64,000 nucleotides of DNA from Borrelia sp. HM (GTDB lineage Bacteria > Spirochaetota > Spirochaetia > Borreliales > Borreliaceae), in contig NZ_AP024401.1 of NCBI RefSeq assembly GCF_019669085.1, forward strand, positions 248,001 to 312,000, read 5' to 3'. Of the stretch, positions 54,702-63,007 are shown piece after piece. The notes under the pieces were generated by a model that made no database searches, had not been told where the DNA came from, and saw only the letters and a program-made list of their open reading frames with translations. The position numbers were made by a program, and so were the translations under genes. Positions within the stretch are counted from its first letter, which is position 1, and each line of letters begins with the position of its first letter.

Positions 54702-55486
54702 TATTCACCCCCAAGGATATTTCCACCAAGATGACCCCTATCTTTAGAACTTAAAAATGTCACCAGTTTTTGTTCTAAAATTCTAGGATTATCGCCTGCC
54801 TGAATTGATAAAATACCCTCAACTATCATAGTTCTAACTGACGCTTCCTCAAGATCTATAGATTCTAATTTAATTTGAATAGGATAAAACATCAAATTTG
54901 CCATTATTGTACCATAAAGAGTTGTAATCAGAGCAACAGCCATAGAAGAGCCAAGTGCAGATTTGTCTTCCAGATTTCCAAGAAGAGCTATAAGCCCAAT
55001 AAGTGTACCTGTCATCCCAAAAGCAGGGGCAAGTTTTGCCCAAGTTCCAAAAAGATTAGAACCAATTTTATGTCTCTCTTGCATTTGATCAAGTTCAAGA
55101 TAAAGCATTGTTCGAATTATCTCGGGATCAGCACCATCAACCACAAGTCTCATGCCAGACTTAAAAAAGGCATCATTGATTTGATCAAGTTCATCATCAA
55201 GAGACAAAAGACCTTCTTTCCTAGCTTTTTCTGAAAGCTCCACTAAGGTCTTTATAATAGGCATTTTATCAAAAGAACTTTTTCTAAAGAAAAATCCCAA
55301 ATATGTAGGAATTCTTTTAATAGTGGAAATTTCTGAGGAAGCTATAAGTGCAGAAAAAGAACCAACAACTGTAATAAACACAGAACTCAAATCCCAATAA
55401 ACTCCCAAGCCTATAGGAGTAAATGCCATAGAAATTAAAATAGCACCAAATCCAACTCCCCATCCAATTATACTAGCCAAATTCAT
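54701..55486 (-). CDS. motA: Flagellar stator protein MotA
   Basis: Torque-generating half of the stator, 261 residues with four membrane helices. Conserved segments are WAKLAPAFGMTGTLIGLIAL and AVALITTLYGTIMANLMFYP. A cytoplasmic loop carries RTMLYLELDQMQERHK, whose charged residues contact FliG. It overlaps flbD by four bases and motB by one. Confidence 0.97.
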   Translation of the reverse strand: MNLASIIGWGVGFGAILISMAFTPIGLGVYWDLSSVFITVVGSFSALIASSEISTIKRIPTYLGFFFRKSSFDKMPIIKTLVELSEKARKEGLLSLDDELDQINDAFFKSGMRLVVDGADPEIIRTMLYLELDQMQERHKIGSNLFGTWAKLAPAFGMTGTLIGLIALLGNLEDKSALGSSMAVALITTLYGTIMANLMFYPIQIKLESIDLEEASVRTMIVEGILSIQAGDNPRILEQKLVTFLSSKDRGHLGGNILGGE

Positions 55487-55704
55487 AGCCCAACTCCCTT
55501 ATCCGCTTGTGTAACTCTGTCTAACAAATTAATCTCTCTCCTATGTATCCTGATTTTATTTACTATCTCTACTATATCTTCTTTTACAATCAACTTTTTA
55601 CCATTCATAAGAAGAATTGTAGTATCAGGATTAGCCTCAATGCTCTCAATATGACAAGGATTTAAATAATATCCATTGCCATTAAGTTTAGTTACATAAA
55701 TCAT
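55483..55704 (-). CDS. flbD: FlbD-family flagellar protein
   Basis: 73 residues, matching the small FlbD/YlzI family found just before motA in spirochaetes and Firmicutes: MIYVTKLNGNGYYLNPCHIE, then EANPDTTILLMNGKKLIVKE. The function is not settled. No signal peptide. It overlaps motA by four bases, so translation is coupled. Confidence 0.92.
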   Translation of the reverse strand: MIYVTKLNGNGYYLNPCHIESIEANPDTTILLMNGKKLIVKEDIVEIVNKIRIHRREINLLDRVTQADKGVGL

Positions 55705-55720
55705 AAATTAAAATTAAAAA

Positions 55721-57049
55721 CTAACTCTTAAGCCTTACAAGCTCTTGCAATAACTGATCTGAAGTAGTAATAGTCTTAGCATTAGCTTGAAAACCTCTTT
55801 GAGTAACTATCATATCTGTAAATTGTTCAGCAAGATCTACATTAGCCATTTCTAAAACTCCTGCTCTAATAGTACCAAGTCCTGCCAAACCAGTTTCACC
55901 TATTCTAGCCTGACCTGAATTACTTGTTTCACTAAAATTAGTATCTCCTGCTTTTGCAAGACCACCTGGATTAACAAATGATGCAAGTGCAATTTTTCCT
56001 ATATCTCGCCTGATACCATTTGAATAAACACCTGTTATTACTCCATTGTGATCAATTTCATAGTTTTCCATATATCCCATGCCATATCCATTCTGAATAA
56101 TGGCTTTTGTAGTACTTGAATCAGCAAATTGAGTAATTGAATCAGTATAACTACCAACATTTCCAAGTCTAAGATTCACAGTTTGCTGTTCACCAATTTC
56201 CCCAGCATTAGAATTCACAACACCAAAAGTTATAGGAAATTCAAGTAAATCACCTGGCTGACCTGGCTGACCATTTAAAGAAAGTAATGCTCCTTCATTA
56301 TTAAATCCCATTGTAAAATTGGAATTTGTTTCTCCATTTACCAAAACCGTAGCATTCCAAGTATTAGGAACATTTGCATCCTTGATAACCCTAAGTTCAA
56401 CAATATTAGTATTTCCAAAACTATCATAAATAGTTTTATTGACAACCCAAGTACCTCGCGCAATATCAGCTTCGCTTCCGCCCTCATTAATTACAGGCAA
56501 CCTTTTATCAAGATTACAAGCAAATGTAATGTGTTCAGTGGCCTTAGCTGCTTCTTTATCTCCAATAGGAATAACTAAGTCTTCAACATCAGCAGATGTA
56601 TTAATAACTTGCTCACCTGCAATAGACTTTGCCATCCAGCCTTGAATTTTCATACCATTTCCGGAATTTACAAGACGCCGATCAGAATCAACATCAAATG
56701 CACCAGCTCTTGTATAAAAAGAATTATTGCCATCTCTTAATATAAAAAAACCATTTCCACTAATTCCAAGATCAGATGCTTTTTGAGTACTCTGAAAGGA
56801 TCCTTGAGTATGAATAGTATCAATAGTAGCAACACTCATTCCAAGTCCAACTTGCTTTGGATTCACACCCCCACGCCCATCAGTAGGACGAGACGCTACA
56901 GTGATACTTTGAGATATCATATCCTGAAAATTCACCCTTCCTTTCTTAAAACCAATAGTATTAACATTAGCAATGTTATTTCCAACAACATCCATTCTTG
57001 TTTGATGATTCTGAAGACCAGAAACACCAGAATACAAAGATCTCATCAT
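55721..57049 (-). CDS. flgE: Flagellar hook protein FlgE
   Basis: Structural subunit of the periplasmic hook, 442 residues. The N-terminal rod-type helix (MMRSLYSGVSGLQNHQTRMD, VVGNNIANVNTIGFKKGRVN) and the C-terminal helix (TDMIVTQRGFQANAKTITTS) are intact. Lys165 and Cys178 (PIGDKEAAK, ITFACNLDK) match the pair that in Treponema denticola forms the lysinoalanine crosslink between hook subunits. Two ATGs in tandem (57049 and 57046) could start it. Confidence 0.97.
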   Translation of the reverse strand: MMRSLYSGVSGLQNHQTRMDVVGNNIANVNTIGFKKGRVNFQDMISQSITVASRPTDGRGGVNPKQVGLGMSVATIDTIHTQGSFQSTQKASDLGISGNGFFILRDGNNSFYTRAGAFDVDSDRRLVNSGNGMKIQGWMAKSIAGEQVINTSADVEDLVIPIGDKEAAKATEHITFACNLDKRLPVINEGGSEADIARGTWVVNKTIYDSFGNTNIVELRVIKDANVPNTWNATVLVNGETNSNFTMGFNNEGALLSLNGQPGQPGDLLEFPITFGVVNSNAGEIGEQQTVNLRLGNVGSYTDSITQFADSSTTKAIIQNGYGMGYMENYEIDHNGVITGVYSNGIRRDIGKIALASFVNPGGLAKAGDTNFSETSNSGQARIGETGLAGLGTIRAGVLEMANVDLAEQFTDMIVTQRGFQANAKTITTSDQLLQELVRLKS

Positions 57050-57056
57050 ATAATAA

Positions 57057-57482
57057 TTATCCCTCCAATCCTACTGATAAAATATTGTCATAAACATAAT
57101 ATTTTCCATCAATCATAATTTGTGGAACTACTCCTGTTTTAATATTTGTGACTTTTCCCTTGATCATTTCTCCATCAACACTCTCAACCTCAACTATTTT
57201 TCCCAATAAACCCAAATCTTTATTTTGACCAATAACTGACGATAAATTTTCAAAAGATTTACTCATATTTGTCATTTGCTCAAGCGTTGAAAATTGTGCC
57301 ATTTGAGCAATAAATTCTTTATCTTTCATTGGATCTGTTGGATCTTGATATTTAAGTTGCGTAATAAGCAACTTTAAAAAGTCATCACGACCAAGATTAT
57401 TTCCCTTAACATTGCGTTCTACCTTAGAATTAGATACTATTCCATACCTATTTACACTAACTGAATTATCAATTGTACTCAT
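57057..57482 (-). CDS. flgD: Hook assembly protein FlgD (short form)
   Basis: Hook cap scaffold. 141 residues, shorter than the enteric form of about 230: the conserved N-terminal capping part is there (LGRDDFLKLLITQLKYQDPT, DPMKDKEFIAQMAQFSTLEQ) and a partial beta domain follows. Treponeme and Borrelia FlgD are generally short. GGAGG stands four bases before the ATG. It lies directly before flgE. Confidence 0.94.
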   Translation of the reverse strand: MSTIDNSVSVNRYGIVSNSKVERNVKGNNLGRDDFLKLLITQLKYQDPTDPMKDKEFIAQMAQFSTLEQMTNMSKSFENLSSVIGQNKDLGLLGKIVEVESVDGEMIKGKVTNIKTGVVPQIMIDGKYYVYDNILSVGLEG

Positions 57483-57494
57483 TTATCCTCCATT

Positions 57495-58661
57495 CTAAAC
57501 AATAAAATTAATACTCTTTTCTAAATCATCAGAAATCTCAACATCATCTTCAACCTTAAATATCTTACCCTTATTAAAAGGAGATTCTTGACTCTTAAAA
57601 TCATCTTTAGAATCACCAGAAAAAAATCTAGAACCACTACCCGCAAGAGAAAGATTTAAACTACTATTAAAACCATTATCATTTAACATTTTATTGAGCG
57701 AATACATATTTTGTTCAAAAAGAGCTCTAACATTATGATTATCAACTATTATCTTACCTAATAAATTATTATTAGAATCAAGATTTAAATTAATTCTTAT
57801 ACTACCAAGTCTTTGAGGCTTTAAAATTAACCTAATCTCTCCTGTATCATTCGATTTTAACACAACTTTAGCTTTATTCACAATATTATGATTAATTTTT
57901 AAATTCCATTCTGACATCAAATTATCATTCATTTGACTGATAAAAGATTCTCTCATATGTTTTACATTAAAACTATTAAGGTCACCCATAAACCTTGTTA
58001 TTCCATCAAAAGTTTCCTTAATCTCATATTTACCAATAGAATTTTCACTATCAACTAATCTAAACTTAGAACCTGAATTAAGAAATTCCTTAACATTATC
58101 ATTTTTCTTAAAATTTTTAACATCAATATTAATAATATTGCTTTCTTTATCTTTTTTGGTGAAATCTAATTCTTTATGATTAGAATCAAAATCAATACCT
58201 AACACATCAAAATTATAAAGAGAATTCATATTATTAAATAAAATGTTAAGGTCAGACAAAAAATTTTCAATAGTGTTTGATAATTCTTTTTTATTAACAA
58301 AACCAGAATCAAAAGACAAATTTTCATTTAAAATTTCTAAATTTTCAAAATTAAATAAATGCTCCACTTTTTTTAACAAAGATTTTAAATCAGATATAAA
58401 ACTATTATCACTAAGCTTTTCAAAAATAAACGACTGTTTTAAAGATACACTTTTAAAATTATTATCTATAAGACCATTATTTTTTAAAAACTTAATAAAA
58501 CCTTGCACTAAATCTCTACACTGAGATAAATTTTTAATCTCAGAAAAAATTAAATTTGAAAACACACTTTTGCTATCTCGGGTAAAACCACTATTTAAAT
58601 CTATAAGATTTAAACCTTTAATTAGACCTTGAGAATTATTACCAATCTTATCTAAAATCAT
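57495..58661 (-). CDS. fliK: Hook-length control protein FliK
   Basis: Secreted molecular ruler that triggers the FlhB substrate switch. 388 residues. The N-terminal two thirds are Asn/Ser/Leu-rich and poorly conserved. The C-terminal Flg_hook domain is recognisable (GEIRLILKPQRLGSIRINLN and NNLLGKIIVDNHNVRALFEQ). The position before flgD is standard. It is also called flbC in early Borrelia work, as I recall. Confidence 0.88.
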   Translation of the reverse strand: MILDKIGNNSQGLIKGLNLIDLNSGFTRDSKSVFSNLIFSEIKNLSQCRDLVQGFIKFLKNNGLIDNNFKSVSLKQSFIFEKLSDNSFISDLKSLLKKVEHLFNFENLEILNENLSFDSGFVNKKELSNTIENFLSDLNILFNNMNSLYNFDVLGIDFDSNHKELDFTKKDKESNIINIDVKNFKKNDNVKEFLNSGSKFRLVDSENSIGKYEIKETFDGITRFMGDLNSFNVKHMRESFISQMNDNLMSEWNLKINHNIVNKAKVVLKSNDTGEIRLILKPQRLGSIRINLNLDSNNNLLGKIIVDNHNVRALFEQNMYSLNKMLNDNGFNSSLNLSLAGSGSRFFSGDSKDDFKSQESPFNKGKIFKVEDDVEISDDLEKSINFIV

Positions 58662-58670
58662 TATAATACA

Positions 58671-59285
58671 TCACTCCAAAGAACTAACAGACATTTTTCT
58701 AATCAATACGGCAGCTTTCTTAGAATCCATAAGAGATAACCAATAAGGAACAATAGATGACCGACCCTCTTTCTTAGCAATATCTTCTACTTTTCGCATA
58801 TAAGATATTGCAATTTCATCATTAAGCTCTTCAAGCCTCTTAACAGCATCTTGTGGTGGCATATTGATTAAATATAAAGCGGCTTGTACAAAATTTTTAT
58901 CTTCGTCTTTATATTTATTTACAATATCATCAATTATTTTTTGTTTCAAATCTAAATCTTTTTGCTTTTGATTAAGCTCAGCCTCAAATTTGTTTAAACT
59001 TTCCTCCCTTTTTTTTAATTCCTCTCTTAATTTTTCAACTTGCTGATTTTTAATATAGATGGCCTCTTTTTCTTTTATCATCCTAATCTCGTCAAGACTA
59101 ATATTTGTATATTCACTAAATTGAGCATCTTCTTTAAAAACTAAAGTTTTGATATACGAAGGCAAATAATCTCTAGCTCTATATATACCAAATAAATCAA
59201 TTAAAAAAAATGACAGTCCTAATAAAAAAACAATTAACAATAACCAAAAAACCAATCTCAACACAAATGACAAGAAACTATTCAT
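58671..59285 (-). CDS. flbB: Periplasmic collar protein FlbB (MotE-like)
   Basis: 204 residues: one N-terminal membrane helix (about 8-32), a long coiled coil (about 60-125), and a C-terminal MgtE_N/MotE-like helical domain (YLINMPPQDAVKRLEELNDE, then DSKKAAVLIRKMS). In B. burgdorferi FlbB is reported to form part of the spirochaete-specific collar around the periplasmic motor, needed for stator assembly. The start overlaps the fliJ end by eight bases. Confidence 0.88.
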   Translation of the reverse strand: MNSFLSFVLRLVFWLLLIVFLLGLSFFLIDLFGIYRARDYLPSYIKTLVFKEDAQFSEYTNISLDEIRMIKEKEAIYIKNQQVEKLREELKKREESLNKFEAELNQKQKDLDLKQKIIDDIVNKYKDEDKNFVQAALYLINMPPQDAVKRLEELNDEIAISYMRKVEDIAKKEGRSSIVPYWLSLMDSKKAAVLIRKMSVSSLE

Positions 59286-59709
59286 CTATATTTCCTAATT
59301 TTTTAAAAATTTTATAATTAACATATTCATCTAAAAACAGGTTTTCGTTTTTTAGTGTTTCTTTAATTATAGTACTATTTAAAGATTCTATTAACATGCT
59401 AATCTTTTTTTCTTCTCCATATTTTTTTAAATAAATACCACGATATTTATCATACTCATGCTTAAATTTTACAAGCTTTTTTAACTCTTCCTTTTTTCTA
59501 AAAGTCAAATAATCTAAATAATTTCCTTTTAAAAAAACATCCATGTCATTTAATCCATCTAAATCTTTAGAAATTCCCTCTAAAAATTCTTCTATTTTTG
59601 AAATTTTACCATTTATATTGATTAAATCATTTTCGCTCAACTTTCTATCATAAGCTCTAATATTTAATATTTTTTTAAATTTTCTTATCTTAAAATATAG
59701 ACCACTCAA
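59278..59709 (-). CDS. fliJ: Flagellar export chaperone FliJ (FlbA)
   Basis: 143 residues, almost entirely antiparallel coiled coil, as expected for FliJ, the central stalk of the FliHI export ATPase. The start is TTG at 59709, inside the fliI stop (TTGA overlap). Conservation is low, so the call relies on coiled-coil content, size and position directly after fliI. Confidence 0.82.
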   Translation of the reverse strand: MSGLYFKIRKFKKILNIRAYDRKLSENDLININGKISKIEEFLEGISKDLDGLNDMDVFLKGNYLDYLTFRKKEELKKLVKFKHEYDKYRGIYLKKYGEEKKISMLIESLNSTIIKETLKNENLFLDEYVNYKIFKKLGNIDE

Positions 59710-61013
59710 ACTAATATTTCTCTAATTTCATCATCTAAATCTTCAAAATTAAATTCTTCTTGCATCCCTTGAGATAAAAAATCAATAATCTTTGGATACT
59801 TTGAAATTGCTAAATCAACTTCTTTATTAGAACCTTTTAAATAAATTCCCGTCTTAATTAAATCCTCATAATTTTTATAAATAGACAACAAATTTCTAAT
59901 TTTAGATATTAATTTTTGTCTTTCAAAACTTAATATTCTATGAAAAGATCTTGAAGTTGAACTTAAAATATTTACTGAGGGATAAATTCCTCTATCAGAC
60001 AAATCTCTATCCAAAATAATGTGTCCATCTAAAGTAGCTTTCATAATATCAGCTATTGGTTCTGTAAAATCATCACCCTCTACAAGAACAGTATAAAAAC
60101 CTGTAATACTTCCCTTACCCTTAAGTCCTGAACGTTCAAGCAAAATAGGAATCTCTACAAAAACAGAAGGAGGATATCCTTTAGTAGCAGGCGGTTCTCC
60201 CATAGAAAGACTCATTTCTCTTTTAGCATTTGCAAATCTCGTGATTGAATCAAATAGCAACATAACATCCATACCACAATCTCTGAAATATTCAGCTATT
60301 AACGTTGCAGTATAAGCCCCTCTATATCTTGAAATAGGAGATTCATCGGAAGTTGAAACAATTAAAACACTTCTATTAAAACATTCCCCTTCAAGTTCAT
60401 ATTTAATAAACTCATTAAGCTCACGCCCTCTCTCACCAATGAATGCAATGACATTAACATCTGCTTTAGAATTCTTAGCAATCATACCAAGTAAAGTAGA
60501 TTTACCAACACCAGCACCTGAAAAAATACCTACACGTTGACCCTTTGCTACTGGCAAAAAACTATCAAGAACTCTAACACCAGTAACCATTTGCTCAGAA
60601 AAAATACCCCTATCTAAAGGATTAATACTACTAAAACTTAGCTCTTTATAATGATTACCAAGAAATTGGCCTTTATTATCAATAGGCCTACCAAGAGAAT
60701 CAATTACTCTTCCAAGCAATTCATCACTAAGATTAATTTGAAGCTTTTTATCCAAGGAATAAACTTTATCACCAACCTCAAGTCCATCAAATCTTTCATA
60801 AGCCATAAGACTAACAAAAGGACCATTAAAACCTAAAACTTCAGCACATATTTTTTTACCATTGTTCTGTTCAATTAAACATAAATCACCAATACCACAT
60901 TTTGGACCCAAACTTTCAACTAAAAGACCCTTAATTTTTTTTACTTTTCCAATAAGAGGCATAGACTCAACAGTATCTAATATTTTTGAATAATTTTCAA
61001 AAAAATTGTCCAC
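59706..61013 (-). CDS. fliI: Flagellar export ATPase FliI
   Basis: Hexameric ATPase that energises type III flagellar export, related to F1 beta. 435 residues. Walker A is at K171 (IFSGAGVGKSTLLGM), Walker B is MDVMLLFDSITRFANAKREM, and the conserved SMGEPPATKGYPPSVF follows. The start is GTG at 61013, with AGGGG six bases upstream. fliH upstream and fliJ downstream encode its partners. Confidence 0.97.
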   Translation of the reverse strand: MDNFFENYSKILDTVESMPLIGKVKKIKGLLVESLGPKCGIGDLCLIEQNNGKKICAEVLGFNGPFVSLMAYERFDGLEVGDKVYSLDKKLQINLSDELLGRVIDSLGRPIDNKGQFLGNHYKELSFSSINPLDRGIFSEQMVTGVRVLDSFLPVAKGQRVGIFSGAGVGKSTLLGMIAKNSKADVNVIAFIGERGRELNEFIKYELEGECFNRSVLIVSTSDESPISRYRGAYTATLIAEYFRDCGMDVMLLFDSITRFANAKREMSLSMGEPPATKGYPPSVFVEIPILLERSGLKGKGSITGFYTVLVEGDDFTEPIADIMKATLDGHIILDRDLSDRGIYPSVNILSSTSRSFHRILSFERQKLISKIRNLLSIYKNYEDLIKTGIYLKGSNKEVDLAISKYPKIIDFLSQGMQEEFNFEDLDDEIREILV

Positions 61014-61029
61014 TAATATCCCCTAGTCT

Positions 61030-61968
61030 TTAAAATATGGAGGAAAAATTTTTAAATTTTTCCTCTATTCTATCAAGTTGAAATGAAATTCGCGCATCTA
61101 TTTCCCCAAAATCAGTCTCAACAATACATCCACCCTTTCCTATATTGATATCTTCAATAACTTCTAGATTTTTTATAAGATCAAACTTAGAAATAAACTC
61201 ATGTTTTTTATGACTAACAATATCTATATCATCAAGATTAACACGAATAATAATATTTGTTTTACTTTTTATTTTTTTTAAAGCCTCATTTACGTTTTCT
61301 ATAACAACACCTTTTTGAGAATCTACAATCTTCTTAACTACTTTGACTGCAATCTGCATCACAAGATTCATTATATGTTCACCTGAGGATTCAAGAATTT
61401 CTTTTCTCTTTGCAACCAAAGAAGATATTATGCTATTTAATTTGCTTAAAACTTTATCAAAGTCCTCACGACCCTGTTCAAAACCTGCATCATATCCTTC
61501 ATGCCTTCCTTTTTCAGTTTCTATTTCAAGCTCTCTTTTTAATTTTTCCCCATGCTCTTTTACTCTTTTTTCAATTTCCAAATTAGACTCTCGATCAATC
61601 GCTCCCTTCTTATCCTCAGCTTCTTTTTGCAAAGCCTCAGATCTCTGATTTGCTAAACTTACTATTTTATCAGCCTGTTCTTTAGCATCTTCAAGAATCT
61701 TAGAACACTCAATTTCTATTTCTTTTTTAGCAAGCTCATGTTCATTCTTAATTTCTTCTTGAAGTTTTGTTTTTTGCTCCATTAAATCTTCAAGCTCTTT
61801 GCGAAGCTTAACAATACGATCATCTATGCCAGAAATTTCACTTTCTTTTTTTCTAATTTCTAATGATTCAAAAATAGGATTTGTAATCTCAACAAACTCT
61901 AACTTTACTGCATTTACAACTTCTTTTGATTTATATAAAACCTTAGGCAAATACAACTCCTTTATCAA
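61030..61968 (-). CDS. fliH: Flagellar export regulator FliH
   Basis: Stator-like partner and regulator of FliI. 312 residues: a long central coiled coil (about 45-165, KEDIK-type heptads such as EELEKEIKNEHE-like repeats) and the C-terminal FliH/V-ATPase E-like domain (NLVMQIAVKVVKKIVDSQKG). A GYDAGFEQGREDF segment near residue 165 is typical of FliH. The start is a TTG at 61968 that overlaps the fliG stop (TTGA), without a strong ribosome site. Confidence 0.93.
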   Translation of the reverse strand: MIKELYLPKVLYKSKEVVNAVKLEFVEITNPIFESLEIRKKESEISGIDDRIVKLRKELEDLMEQKTKLQEEIKNEHELAKKEIEIECSKILEDAKEQADKIVSLANQRSEALQKEAEDKKGAIDRESNLEIEKRVKEHGEKLKRELEIETEKGRHEGYDAGFEQGREDFDKVLSKLNSIISSLVAKRKEILESSGEHIMNLVMQIAVKVVKKIVDSQKGVVIENVNEALKKIKSKTNIIIRVNLDDIDIVSHKKHEFISKFDLIKNLEVIEDINIGKGGCIVETDFGEIDARISFQLDRIEEKFKNFSSIF

Positions 61969-62999
61969 ACAAGCACATCTTCCTCACCACCTCTTGAGAT
62001 TACTATTTCCCCTTGCTCCTCTAACTTTCTAATAAGAGCAACTATCTTCTGCTGAGCTTCCTCAACATCTTTACGTCTAGTAGGTCCTAAAAACTCCATA
62101 TCTTCTCTAAGCATTCCGGCTGCTCTTTTAGACATATTTTTAAAAATTTTATCTTGAACTGGCATATCAACTGACTTTAAAGCCTTTGCTAATTCTTGAC
62201 CATCTATTTCTCTTAAAACCCTCTGTATTGATCTATCATCAAGAAGAACAATATCTTCAAAGACAAACATTTTTTTCTTAATCTCTTCTGCAAGCTCAGG
62301 GTCTTCTTCTTCAAGAGATTCAATAATAAACTTCTCTGTTTTACGATCCGCCATGTTAATTATCTCAACAACATTATCAACACCCCCAGCTGAAGTATAA
62401 TCTTCTGAAGATAAAGAAGCTAATTTTTTCTCAAGAACTCTCTCGACCTCTCTTACTACTTCAGGAGAAGTTCTATCCATCAATGCAATTCTTCTTGCAA
62501 CATTAGTCTGAATTTCAGTAGGAAGACTAGAGAGAATAAAAGAAGCTTTTTGAGGATCAAGATACGAAAGTATCAAAGCAATTGTTTGCGGATGTTCTTG
62601 TTGAATAAAGTTTAAAATATTAGCAGGATCTGCTCTTCTAACAAATTCAAAAGGCCTTGATTGCAAAGCAGAACCTAAATTATTAATAATATCTACTGCT
62701 CTTTGAGTACCAAGAGATTTTTCAAGAAGTTCCCTAGCATAATCTATACCACCTTTTTGAATAAATTCTTGAGCCATCATTAACTCTTTAAACTCTAAAA
62801 GAACAGTATCTTTAAGTTCAGAAGTAACAATATCAAGCTTTGCTATCTCAAAAGTTAAAGATTCTATCTCATCTTGGGATAAATATTTAAATACTCTGGA
62901 CGAAATTTCAGAACCTATTGAAACTAACAAGATAGCGGCTTTCTGTTTCCCCGTTAAAGTAGAGACATTAAAGATCTCTTTTTCTTTTTGCTCTTCCAT
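61965..62999 (-). CDS. fliG: Flagellar motor switch protein FliG
   Basis: Rotor protein that couples stator torque to the C ring. 344 residues. The N-terminal FliF-binding domain (TGKQKAAILLVSIGSEISSR), the middle EHPQTIALILSYLDP motif and the C-terminal torque helix (LLDDRSIQRVLREIDGQELA) with its charged residues are all present. Borrelia has two fliG genes; this operon copy corresponds to fliG2, the one needed for motor function, from memory. Confidence 0.97.
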   Translation of the reverse strand: MEEQKEKEIFNVSTLTGKQKAAILLVSIGSEISSRVFKYLSQDEIESLTFEIAKLDIVTSELKDTVLLEFKELMMAQEFIQKGGIDYARELLEKSLGTQRAVDIINNLGSALQSRPFEFVRRADPANILNFIQQEHPQTIALILSYLDPQKASFILSSLPTEIQTNVARRIALMDRTSPEVVREVERVLEKKLASLSSEDYTSAGGVDNVVEIINMADRKTEKFIIESLEEEDPELAEEIKKKMFVFEDIVLLDDRSIQRVLREIDGQELAKALKSVDMPVQDKIFKNMSKRAAGMLREDMEFLGPTRRKDVEEAQQKIVALIRKLEEQGEIVISRGGEEDVLV

Positions 63000-63007
63000 A
63001 TAAATTA

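Noticed and set aside
54875-55234. 119-codon plus-strand ORF opposite motA
   Set aside because: Composition is that of a reverse-frame shadow, and motA on the other strand is intact and conserved.
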